A DNA stretch of 5,311 bases, taken from Chloroflexota bacterium. Lineage in GTDB: Bacteria > Chloroflexota > Anaerolineae > Promineifilales > Promineifilaceae. Position 1 is the first letter of the stretch. Each line of letters opens with the position of its first letter. The stretch spans positions 1-5,311 of the forward strand of contig QQUD01000458.1 in assembly GCA_008501785.1 (NCBI GenBank). Direction: 5' to 3'. The notes under the pieces were generated by a model. That model searched no databases. It was not told the origin of the DNA and worked only from the letters and a program-made list of their open reading frames with translations. The position numbers and the translations under genes are program-made. Below are positions 1-5,165 of this stretch, piece by piece.

Positions 1-1016
1 ATCATTTCACAAGCACAATAACCAGCTGTATCTTCTAAAACTTTTGAAAGATACTGTTTTTTAAACGCTTCAGAGTTTTTTGCATAATGTTCTACTGCAT
101 AGGTATCCCATACACTGTTAAATTGTAGAGTAAATTTATCTACAAATTCCTCTATCATATTTTTTACCCATTCATAGTACCTGTCAAATCCTTTAACTTT
201 TTGGTAGATTGCATTCATCAATAAGTTGCCCAAAAACAACCCTACATCAAACCCCATAGGACCATAAAACCCAAATTCGGTATCAAAAAATTTTGTACTA
301 TTTTCTGATATAAAAATGCTGCCAGTATGCGGATCGCCATGAAGTAATGCTTGCGCATTGGTCATAAAATTATGTTTTAACTTCGCAAATGCCGCTATCA
401 CTTCTTCATTATTTAATATTTCATCTCGCTCAAAATCTATTAAATGTTTTTCGACTCTTTTTCTGGGGTCGTTATAGGTTGGGCTTGTTAGCACCAATTT
501 TTCAGTCAGGTCGCATAGGTCTTTATTAATAAATCTGACAACTTCGCCCTTTTTTTGTTTACTCTCCAACACAATATCACTTGTTCTAATTAAACTATTA
601 GCAAAATATTTTGCAGCATCTTTTGCTAATTTTGGATATACTTTTTGTTTCAGCATCGCTGTTCGCAACACAATGTGCCCTGTTAAATCTTCCATGACCA
701 TTGCGCATAAATTATCATCATAATTATATACCTTCGGCACCATCTCCGGCGTATATTTGCTTTGCTCAACTAAAGTCATCGCTTCAATTTTGCACCTATT
801 TGCATCTAAAACCATATCTTTTGAAGTTCTGGCATACGGTAAAGCTTGTTTTAATATGAAAGATGTTTTGGTTATAGTATCAACGACTCTAAATACATGA
901 TTCAGATTACCATCACCTATTTCTTCGCAAGTTAGTTCAGATGATTTAGCAAAAAATCCTAAATCATCAATCATGTATTTTATTGCTGTTTTCTTATTTA
1001 TTATTTTATAGACCAT
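1..1016 (-). CDS. mtnK: S-methyl-5-thioribose kinase, 3' end cut by the window
   Basis: The gene reads from ATG at 1016 down to the window edge without a stop: 338 codons of a protein usually about 400 long, so roughly the last 60 residues are missing. MtnK phosphorylates 5-methylthioribose with ATP to the 1-phosphate in the cytoplasmic methionine salvage pathway and has an aminoglycoside-phosphotransferase-like kinase fold. Recognisable segments are EEIGDGNLNHVFRV (31-44), KQALPY (56-61), MVMEDLTGH (106-114), the catalytic loop LLHGDPHTGSIF (224-235, Asp228) and FFDTEFGFYGPMGFDVG (243-259, metal-binding Asp245), all close to the family pattern. Pro229 stands where Leu or Ile is usual. The start at 1016 matches the family N-terminus and overlaps the preceding short ORF by 11 nt; no strong Shine-Dalgarno is seen, and Met15 (974) is a less likely start. 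The gene is clearly more AT-rich than its right-hand neighbours. The identification is firm; activity is inferred. Confidence 0.93.
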   Translation of the reverse strand, partial: MVYKIINKKTAIKYMIDDLGFFAKSSELTCEEIGDGNLNHVFRVVDTITKTSFILKQALPYARTSKDMVLDANRCKIEAMTLVEQSKYTPEMVPKVYNYDDNLCAMVMEDLTGHIVLRTAMLKQKVYPKLAKDAAKYFANSLIRTSDIVLESKQKKGEVVRFINKDLCDLTEKLVLTSPTYNDPRKRVEKHLIDFERDEILNNEEVIAAFAKLKHNFMTNAQALLHGDPHTGSIFISENSTKFFDTEFGFYGPMGFDVGLFLGNLLMNAIYQKVKGFDRYYEWVKNMIEEFVDKFTLQFNSVWDTYAVEHYAKNSEAFKKQYLSKVLEDTAGYCACEM

Positions 1017-1227
1017 TTTTAATGACTACTTTCAAAATATTTATCATCGATTTATAACGCCCAACAGGAGCATAGGCGGCAGATGGGTAATTAACTAGCT
1101 CTTCCAAATATTCTGTTTCTTCACTTGAAAGTTCAATATCCAAGGCCTCTACCGCTTGCTCCAGATGTGCCATTTTCTGCACTTTTATCTTGTCAAAAAC
1201 AGACAATAGGGTAAAGATGAATTGCAT
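1006..1227 (-). pseudogene. Probable aldo/keto reductase C-terminal remnant (73 codons)
   Basis: This 73-residue ORF contains KMAHLEQAVEALDIELSS (residues 18-35) followed by EETEYLEEL. That is the pattern near the C-terminus of many aldo/keto reductases, where it normally follows a GAT-type cofactor-phosphate-binding segment and precedes a short tail of the YVPHPVVG type. Here the catalytic barrel is absent: residues 1-17 do not look like the strand and loop that should come before, and the residues after the YLEEL match (VNYPSAAYAPVGRY onward) have diverged. An intact reductase is over 270 residues, so this is most simply a decayed 3' fragment. There is no Shine-Dalgarno before ATG 1227. Its stop TAA (1006-1008) lies inside the start of mtnK, with 11 nt shared. 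It could still be a translated small ORF that passes ribosomes to mtnK. The assignment is from pattern memory only. Confidence 0.45.
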
Positions 1228-1252
1228 GAATGTTTTTGATGTGTGTGGTGTG

Positions 1253-1266
1253 GGGAAACGGCCGTT
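1253..1266. repeat. Copy 1 of 14-bp repeat with palindrome AACGGCCGTT
   Basis: GGGAAACGGCCGTT is identical to 3053-3066. The 10-bp core at 1257-1266 is its own reverse complement, and in this copy the symmetry extends to 12 bp (AAACGGCCGTTT). It begins 45 nt after the radical SAM stop, as read on the gene strand. Function unknown: an iterated palindrome, a protein site or an element edge are all possible. Confidence 0.8.
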
Positions 1267-1270
1267 TTTA

Positions 1271-1307
1271 ATCAGTAGCAGTTTATAAAAAAGCTGGCGC
1301 TTCTGAT
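1271..1307. repeat. Imperfect inverted repeat, 9-nt arms
   Basis: The arms are ATCAGTAGC (1271-1279) and GCTTCTGAT (1299-1307), complementary at 8 of 9 positions around a 19-nt loop. They lie directly 3' of the radical SAM gene and could form an RNA hairpin that protects or ends the transcript. The repeat overlaps the small terminator-like hairpin, so the two folds exclude each other. Confidence 0.5.
1285..1307 (-). terminator. Possible weak rho-independent terminator after the radical SAM gene
   Basis: Just after the radical SAM stop, the minus strand reads AAGC-GCCA-GCTT followed by TTTTAT. This is a 4-bp hairpin, extendable to 6 bp with one G-T pair, running into a T tract. A competing, longer hairpin uses 1299-1307 and 1271-1279, which pair at 8 of 9 positions (ATCAGAAGC with GCTACTGAT). 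The stem is weak for an intrinsic terminator, so this is tentative. Its place between the radical SAM gene and the mtnK side supports a transcript end here. Confidence 0.35.
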
Positions 1308-1311
1308 TGTA

Positions 1312-2787
1312 TTACATCACCCCCAGGAATGGTTCAGCAACTGGTTTTAAAGGACGGCGATTTATTTTTTGGACAAGCTTGATAATGCGCCAGACTTGGT
1401 GGCGATAATCTCGAAACTTGTGGATTTCATTTTGGTAACTGATTTGGGCTTGTTGGTGGTTGGGGACAAATCTACTTAATTGAGGATGTTGATCATTGTG
1501 ATTTTCAAGAGAACGGTGAATAGGTGTACCTGTTATTAGTTGAAAGCGGTTAAGTGCAACCCGTTCAATTACGTTTCCATTTTTTTCGAGAAATGAAATG
1601 GTAGCAGCTAGATCATCAGTAGTTTCACCAGGGTAACCCATAATTACTGATGTGCGTACGCTAATTCCTGCGAAATGGGCATCATGGATGAATCGACTGA
1701 GCTTGGACAATTGAGTGTTTTTGCGCATATGATTGAGAATGTTTTGACTCCCTGATTCAAGACCCGTATTGATTCGAACCAATCCAGCATTATGAGCTGC
1801 ATGGAGGGTGTCAAAATCAAGCCCATTTGATTGACGGCGATCTACATGAACTGAGGCAATCCAACGGCCGTTTTGTAGTTGTTTTGGGAAGGTGTCAATA
1901 AGATGGTGCCAAACATCCAGATTGGAATTGAGTTTGAGGTCAAGGAAGGCAAAGAGTTGGGAATCATGAAGTCGAGATTGATGCTTTATTTCAGCCCAAA
2001 CATTGGTAGGCGTGCGTGATCTGAAGGTGCGACCAGCACTGCTGGTTACGTCAGAACAGAATGGACAGACACCCCACCCACACCCGCGACTTGTCATCAT
2101 GGGAATGATGCGATTTTGGTATCTCTCCCAAGGAAAGTCTGTATAATCAGGAAAGGGAACGCTGTCAAGGTCCTTTAAAGGTGGTATGAAGGACCCCCCT
2201 TTTGGAGTCCAGAGACCAGGAAAGTCAAGAAGTTCATCTCCAGAGATAAGTGCAGACACAATGTCCGGAAGGTATGGTTCGACTTCCCCGCTGACAATAG
2301 CTGAAACCCCAGGAACGTTCAACCATTTATTTACAATTTCTGAATGGGAAAAATAACTACCGCCAATAAGAAGAGGGATGTTTTTATCTTGGCAAATTTG
2401 GCCAATAAGAACACAAAGAGGATGATAAATAAGGTAAGTTGAGACAAGAACAGCATCATATGAAGTTTTGAGTGCCTGTCTAATGGCTGCCTCTAACTTC
2501 ATTTTGTTCCGCCCAATAGGACTTCGCATAAAATTGACAATTAGTTGATAAATGTTGTGAATGTAAGGTGAAGTTGAAACAGCCATACGATATCGACCGT
2601 AATGATCAATGGCACTCCATGGTTTGGGTCGAGGTTCACGGACAATCCCAGCGAGATCGTGTGCGAGAGGGGAAAATAGGTCAATTTGGTAGTTATTTTG
2701 ACGTAATATTGCTGTAAGATAACCAACTGAAAGTGTGGGATAGTGACCAAAATTGTTTAAATCAATGATCAGAACTCGAGAACTCAT
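1312..2787 (-). CDS. B12-binding-type radical SAM protein (491 aa)
   Basis: The protein has two parts. Residues 1-185 resemble a cobalamin-binding Rossmann domain: strand RVLIIDL at the start, GHYPTLSVGYLTAILR, a second strand DAVLVSTYL (111-119), LLIGGSYFS (139-147) and SGEVEP (166-171). The usual DxHxxG histidine is not evident; DLNNFG stands there, so corrinoid binding is uncertain. After a linker with VPFPDY (210-215) comes the radical SAM barrel: SRGCGWGVCPFC with Cys236, Cys241 and Cys244 as the [4Fe-4S] ligands in CX4CX2C spacing, then INTGLESGSQ (339-348) and MGYPGET (383-389). Such enzymes cleave S-adenosylmethionine to a radical and methylate or rearrange unreactive carbons; the substrate is unknown here. 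ATG 2787 is well placed behind AAGGA (2794-2798) with a 6-nt spacer. The gene has its own likely promoter and lies 314 bp after the kinase gene, so it may or may not share that operon. It ends in TAA. Confidence 0.9.
   Translation of the reverse strand: MSSRVLIIDLNNFGHYPTLSVGYLTAILRQNNYQIDLFSPLAHDLAGIVREPRPKPWSAIDHYGRYRMAVSTSPYIHNIYQLIVNFMRSPIGRNKMKLEAAIRQALKTSYDAVLVSTYLIYHPLCVLIGQICQDKNIPLLIGGSYFSHSEIVNKWLNVPGVSAIVSGEVEPYLPDIVSALISGDELLDFPGLWTPKGGSFIPPLKDLDSVPFPDYTDFPWERYQNRIIPMMTSRGCGWGVCPFCSDVTSSAGRTFRSRTPTNVWAEIKHQSRLHDSQLFAFLDLKLNSNLDVWHHLIDTFPKQLQNGRWIASVHVDRRQSNGLDFDTLHAAHNAGLVRINTGLESGSQNILNHMRKNTQLSKLSRFIHDAHFAGISVRTSVIMGYPGETTDDLAATISFLEKNGNVIERVALNRFQLITGTPIHRSLENHNDQHPQLSRFVPNHQQAQISYQNEIHKFRDYRHQVWRIIKLVQKINRRPLKPVAEPFLGVM
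1863..1872. repeat. Copy 2 of palindrome AACGGCCGTT, inside the radical SAM gene
   Basis: This is the same 10-bp perfect palindrome as in the two intergenic copies, here used as coding sequence for Asn306-Gly307-Arg308 and the first base of Trp309. Only the 10-bp core and one extra T are shared; the GGG flank is missing. Finding it inside a gene suggests the unit itself is favoured genome-wide rather than being an operator. Confidence 0.7.
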
Positions 2788-2849
2788 TATACTTCCTTGC
2801 TTTTGGAAAATTCAATATGCGATTTGTTTAGGAATTTGTAGGTTTGCAT
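2787..2849 (-). CDS. Short ORF (20 aa) coupled to the radical SAM start
   Basis: ATG 2849 opens a 20-codon frame (it begins MQTYKFLNKS and ends SKSKEV) whose TAA shares its last base with the radical SAM ATG, giving TAATG. The peptide is Lys- and Ser-rich with no Cys. GGAA lies a few bases upstream, a weak ribosome binding site. It could be a leader peptide that couples translation, a very short peptide substrate, or chance. At 20 residues it is shorter than typical RiPP precursors, and nothing in it is recognisable. Existence as an expressed gene is uncertain. Confidence 0.2.
   Translation of the reverse strand: MQTYKFLNKSHIEFSKSKEV
2792..2798 (-). promoter_or_regulatory. Ribosome binding site of the radical SAM gene
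   Basis: AAGGAAG on the minus strand; its AAGGA core lies 6 nt before ATG 2787. This fixes the radical SAM start and is among the clearest ribosome binding sites in the window. It lies inside the last codons of the 20-codon ORF 2787-2849. Confidence 0.75.
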
Positions 2850-2967
2850 AGTAATTTCCAGGACAGTGATTAGTTATGTGAAGGTCGAGAGAAAAGATGA
2901 AGGTAAAGTTTATTTAGCAAAAATGCTAGATAAAATTCTTGCTCACCTACAAAACAAGCTCCCGTTA

Positions 2968-2996
2968 ACTATAGTTGCATTATGAAATATGGTCAA
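2968..2996 (-). promoter_or_regulatory. Sigma70-type promoter for the radical SAM gene
   Basis: The minus strand reads TTGACC (2991-2996), a 17-nt spacer, then TATAGT (2968-2973). Each box matches the consensus at 5 of 6 positions and the spacing is ideal. Transcription would start near 2960-2962 and leave a leader of about 175 nt. The -10 box lies inside the palindrome AACTATAGTT (2967-2976), a possible repressor site. A sequence match only. Confidence 0.6.
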
Positions 2997-3005
2997 AGAA
3001 ATGGT

Positions 3006-3020
3006 TCATTTTAAAAATGA
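3006..3020. repeat. AT-rich inverted repeat upstream of the promoter
   Basis: TCATTTT and AAAATGA form perfect 7-nt arms around a single A. The element ends 10 bp upstream of the -35 box of the radical SAM promoter, where an activator or repressor dimer could bind. Such AT-rich symmetry also arises by chance, so the call rests on position alone. Confidence 0.35.
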
Positions 3021-3052
3021 GAACTGGAAGTGGATAAAGTGTGGAATGATGA

Positions 3053-3066
3053 GGGAAACGGCCGTT
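3053..3066. repeat. Copy 3 of 14-bp repeat with palindrome AACGGCCGTT
   Basis: GGGAAACGGCCGTT is identical to 1253-1266 and lies exactly 1800 bp from it, in the same orientation. It is 35 nt past the kinase stop, as read on the gene strand. In RNA the core could pair AAC with GTT around GGCC, and GAGGG upstream of it could pair with CCCTC downstream, giving a bulged hairpin after the kinase gene. There is no T tract. Confidence 0.8.
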
Positions 3067-3101
3067 ACTTTCACCCTCCAGTTTTTAATATTCGTGCCAT
3101 A

Positions 3102-3938
3102 TTAAACAAACTGTTGAACCCATGTTGCTACTTGCACAACATCGCCAAAAGATACATCATAGGCTGTTGTATGCCGTGATAAATTAGTAATTGCTGGCAG
3201 CCCACTCGTAGATAAATGATCAATATTTACCAGATGATGCATTAAACGGAACGCCGATTCTGCAGCAGATAAAGACCTTACTTCAAGTGAATTGCCTTCA
3301 ATGTATCTAGGGTAGAGAACGATAGAAGGAGAAGCGGTCGTCCGTATACATTCAGGCCGCAAATCCTCAGGATCTAGCCACACATTATTGTTTGATACGT
3401 GAATTAAACTGTTTTGATTTTGAGTACTTAGCCATCGCTGCCAGACAAATTCTGATCCCCTCTTCAAAACAAGAGGACGCGCAAAGCCACATATCTTAGA
3501 ACCATCAGCAGAAATTGCTACCAATTCATCCGTCAAAAAATCAAACCCACTGGCTATTAACCAGGCAGCCAATGTAGATTTTCCGCTTCCCGACTGACCA
3601 CATAAGATGAAACCCTGTAGACCACTCACAATACCAGCTGCATGAAAACACAAACTCGATTGAGCATGCCTAATAAACATAATCGTGACATCTTGCAAAA
3701 AACGCTCTAGGATACGTATTCTTGAAGATTCAATAAATAGCAGCAGGCTATTTCGTAGTAACTGCCAGTTTCCATTTTTGACTGTGAATTCATAAGTAAC
3801 GATGACCGTAGATTTCTTACCTAATGAATGACGAAAATGCCTTGCTACCATTTGGTGCAAAACAATATCAGCACACCCAACACAGGCAGAGTTGTTATCA
3901 AATTGGATGTATAAAAGATTTGTCATTGTAAATATCAC
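3102..3938 (-). CDS. HprK-like P-loop kinase (HprK-related kinase A type)
   Basis: A 278-residue protein whose second half resembles the catalytic domain of HPr kinase. It has CFHAAGIV (97-104, with the His preceding the P loop), Walker A GQSGSGKST (114-122), then FDFLTDELVAI (132-142) with acidic residues at the HprK Walker B position. The HprK signature further downstream (EVRGLG-type) is absent, and no HPr gene is near, so it is not expected to regulate sugar transport. HprK relatives next to PqqD-like genes include kinases that phosphorylate lasso-peptide precursors; a peptide or protein target is inferred. The N-terminal 95 residues are unrecognised and hold CVGC (19-22). The start is taken as GTG 3938, which overlaps the PqqD-like stop (GTGA, 4 nt). 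ATG 3926, four codons on, has a partial GGTG upstream and is an equally fair choice. The gene ends in TAA. Confidence 0.82.
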   Translation of the reverse strand: MIFTMTNLLYIQFDNNSACVGCADIVLHQMVARHFRHSLGKKSTVIVTYEFTVKNGNWQLLRNSLLLFIESSRIRILERFLQDVTIMFIRHAQSSLCFHAAGIVSGLQGFILCGQSGSGKSTLAAWLIASGFDFLTDELVAISADGSKICGFARPLVLKRGSEFVWQRWLSTQNQNSLIHVSNNNVWLDPEDLRPECIRTTASPSIVLYPRYIEGNSLEVRSLSAAESAFRLMHHLVNIDHLSTSGLPAITNLSRHTTAYDVSFGDVVQVATWVQQFV

Positions 3939-4207
3939 ACCCAGGTGATTGCATTATGAGTTGCCAGAATTGTTAGGATTTCATATACGTCCGAATGAAT
4001 TTCATCTGCGGAAGTGGGGTAGGTTGCCGTGAGGATTTCCACGATATCTGCAACGTTTCGTTGACCATCGCATAATTGCCAAATAATCGCCCCAGTTTGG
4101 TTGCTATGCATGATTTTGAGGCCAGATTGATTAAAGAGAATTATTTCATCATCTAATACTTCCATTTGATAGTCAGCGGATTGGCAAGGAATTTTTGAGT
4201 CAATCAT
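3935..4207 (-). CDS. PqqD-like peptide chaperone (RRE-type, 90 aa)
   Basis: The protein fits the PqqD family in length and pattern. It has a short N-terminal beta part (DDEIILFNQSGLKIMHSN), then NQTGAIIWQLCDGQRNVADI, the family hallmark of a Gly before a Trp-rich helix and a D-G turn, and finally HSDVYEILTILATHNAI, the closing helix. PqqD-type domains bind the leader of a peptide precursor and deliver it to modifying enzymes, often radical SAM proteins; the stand-alone protein has no catalytic residues. A longer frame opens at 4261, but ATG 4207 is chosen because AGGA (4216-4219) lies 8 nt before it and the protein then has normal PqqD length. The start overlaps the nucleotidyltransferase stop by 8 nt (ATGATTGA), and its own TGA overlaps the kinase GTG. 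Reading through that TGA would soon meet another TGA, so TGA appears to be a normal stop here. Confidence 0.85.
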   Translation of the reverse strand: MIDSKIPCQSADYQMEVLDDEIILFNQSGLKIMHSNQTGAIIWQLCDGQRNVADIVEILTATYPTSADEIHSDVYEILTILATHNAITWV

Positions 4208-5165
4208 ATATTTTTTCCTGTAAGCAATTCTTTTTGCAAAAGAAGGCCTTAAACCTCTCACGTAATAGTCGTATGACTAAACCAAGAATGCGAAATGGGT
4301 GACGTATCCAACGGTACCACCACAACGGCTGCGCAATTCCTAGTCCATAATGCAAACATAACCACCATTGAGATGGCCAGAAAGTATCACGCAAGAATAG
4401 CAAAATTCCTTTCTCTCGTTGCATTGCAAGTGTAGAACGTGGCCATCCTTGAAAATCCCTCCCGATGCCACGTCGAGTTTTCTCCAATGGTAATGACACC
4501 CTGTTTTGCAAATCTTTTGATAAAGGTGTTGTCAAGTGCAGGAGTGATAACATATTGAGAATAATTGGGTATTGCTTTCTCACAATTTCCCAATCAATTA
4601 TATTGGCGAATTTTTCTGCGTATGAAACAATATCAGCAATCCAAATTAGACGAGTTGATTTAAAAACGAAAGCATTATGAACCATGTGTTGGCAAATATG
4701 CCACAGCATGTCTTCATGACCCAATGTATATGCCGTTACGCCATTCCCTAATGAAAATGCATTTGGAGTAGACGTTAAATCATCAACACTGATTGGACCA
4801 GGGTAATTGTCCGTAAAGAATTTGTGATGAATTTCTATGCTAATAGTCAGGCCTTTTGTGTGTAAGTATGCTGCTTTCAGGTGATGTTGCTGCGCCATAA
4901 TCTCATCAGCGTTTTTAAGTGGCGCATTAAAACCTAAATCAACCAAAATTTTCTGTGCTTGTAAAGCTTCAGACGGTTTGACAAGAATATCAACATCTCG
5001 CATAGGCCGTAAATTGGGTTGCGGATAAACAAGATGTGCAAGAGCCGCGCCTTTAAGCACGATTGCTTTGATTCCGACCGCATCAAAAGCGATGAGTATA
5101 TCACGTAAAATCGCCATTCGTTTCAGATTTGCTTGGCGATGACGCAAAAAATATCCTTGTAACAC
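4200..5165 (-). CDS. Nucleotidyltransferase family protein, main part after an in-frame stop
   Basis: The 321 codons from GTG 5165 encode most of an uncharacterised nucleotidyltransferase (NTP_transf_5-like). Key parts, numbered from that GTG, are IVLKGAALAHLVYPQP (35-50), the metal-binding DxD in RPMRDVDILV (53-62, Asp57 and Asp59), a likely third acid in EIHHKF (Glu111), a helical region MLWHICQHMVHNAF, and a Trp-rich basic C-terminus (WWLCLHYG, PLWWYRW). Such enzymes transfer a nucleotide or sugar-nucleotide moiety; a relative in the pseudomycoidin lasso-peptide cluster is linked to modification of a phosphorylated peptide, as I recall it. The family-like segment LQGYFLRHRQAN lies right at this start and continues a frame open to the window edge beyond a TGA, so GTG 5165 is probably not the natural start. 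TTG 5147, behind AAGGA (5154-5158) with a 6-nt spacer, is the best restart site. The catalytic core is intact. Confidence 0.8.
   Translation of the reverse strand: MLQGYFLRHRQANLKRMAILRDILIAFDAVGIKAIVLKGAALAHLVYPQPNLRPMRDVDILVKPSEALQAQKILVDLGFNAPLKNADEIMAQQHHLKAAYLHTKGLTISIEIHHKFFTDNYPGPISVDDLTSTPNAFSLGNGVTAYTLGHEDMLWHICQHMVHNAFVFKSTRLIWIADIVSYAEKFANIIDWEIVRKQYPIILNMLSLLHLTTPLSKDLQNRVSLPLEKTRRGIGRDFQGWPRSTLAMQREKGILLFLRDTFWPSQWWLCLHYGLGIAQPLWWYRWIRHPFRILGLVIRLLRERFKAFFCKKNCLQEKIYD
4216..4219 (-). promoter_or_regulatory. Ribosome binding site of the PqqD-like gene
   Basis: AGGA on the minus strand, 8 nt before ATG 4207, inside the last codons of the nucleotidyltransferase gene. It decides for ATG 4207 over the upstream frame opening at 4261, which has no such site at a suitable distance. 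Confidence 0.65.

Larger units (their letters stand above)
2788..3101. other. 314-bp gap between kinase and radical SAM genes
   Basis: No protein of ordinary size is encoded here. Read along the minus strand from the kinase stop it holds: a 9-codon ORF (3071-3100) starting 1 nt after that stop; the repeat 3053-3066; an AT-rich inverted repeat (3006-3020); the promoter 2968-2996; a small hairpin TAGCA-TTTT-TGCTA (2915-2928); the 20-codon ORF 2787-2849; and the ribosome binding site. On the plus strand a frame without stops runs 2842-2985 but lacks a good start. No clear terminator with a T tract follows the kinase gene, so read-through into the radical SAM gene is possible. Confidence 0.6.

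Noticed and set aside
1163..1195. Perfect TTGACA upstream of mtnK as a -35 box
   Set aside because: At 17 nt spacing the sequence is ATGGCA, a poor -10 box, and nearby spacings are no better.
1644..1826. 60-codon minus-strand ORF inside the radical SAM gene
   Set aside because: It lies wholly within the radical SAM coding region in another frame, and its translation shows no domain pattern.
2541..2750. 69-codon ORF inside the 5' part of the radical SAM gene
   Set aside because: Out-of-frame shadow of the B12-type domain, with no ribosome binding site or recognisable motif.
3071..3100. 9-codon ORF starting 1 nt after the kinase stop
   Set aside because: Too short, with no ribosome binding site at a normal distance and no recognisable feature; treated as chance.
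4208..4261. 18-codon N-terminal extension of the PqqD-like protein from ATG 4261
   Set aside because: It lies inside the nucleotidyltransferase coding region, has no suitable ribosome binding site, and is not PqqD-like; ATG 4207 has AGGA 8 nt upstream.
4387..4680. Two overlapping ORFs (4387-4593 minus, 4465-4680 plus) within the nucleotidyltransferase gene
   Set aside because: Both are shadows of the well-supported nucleotidyltransferase frame.
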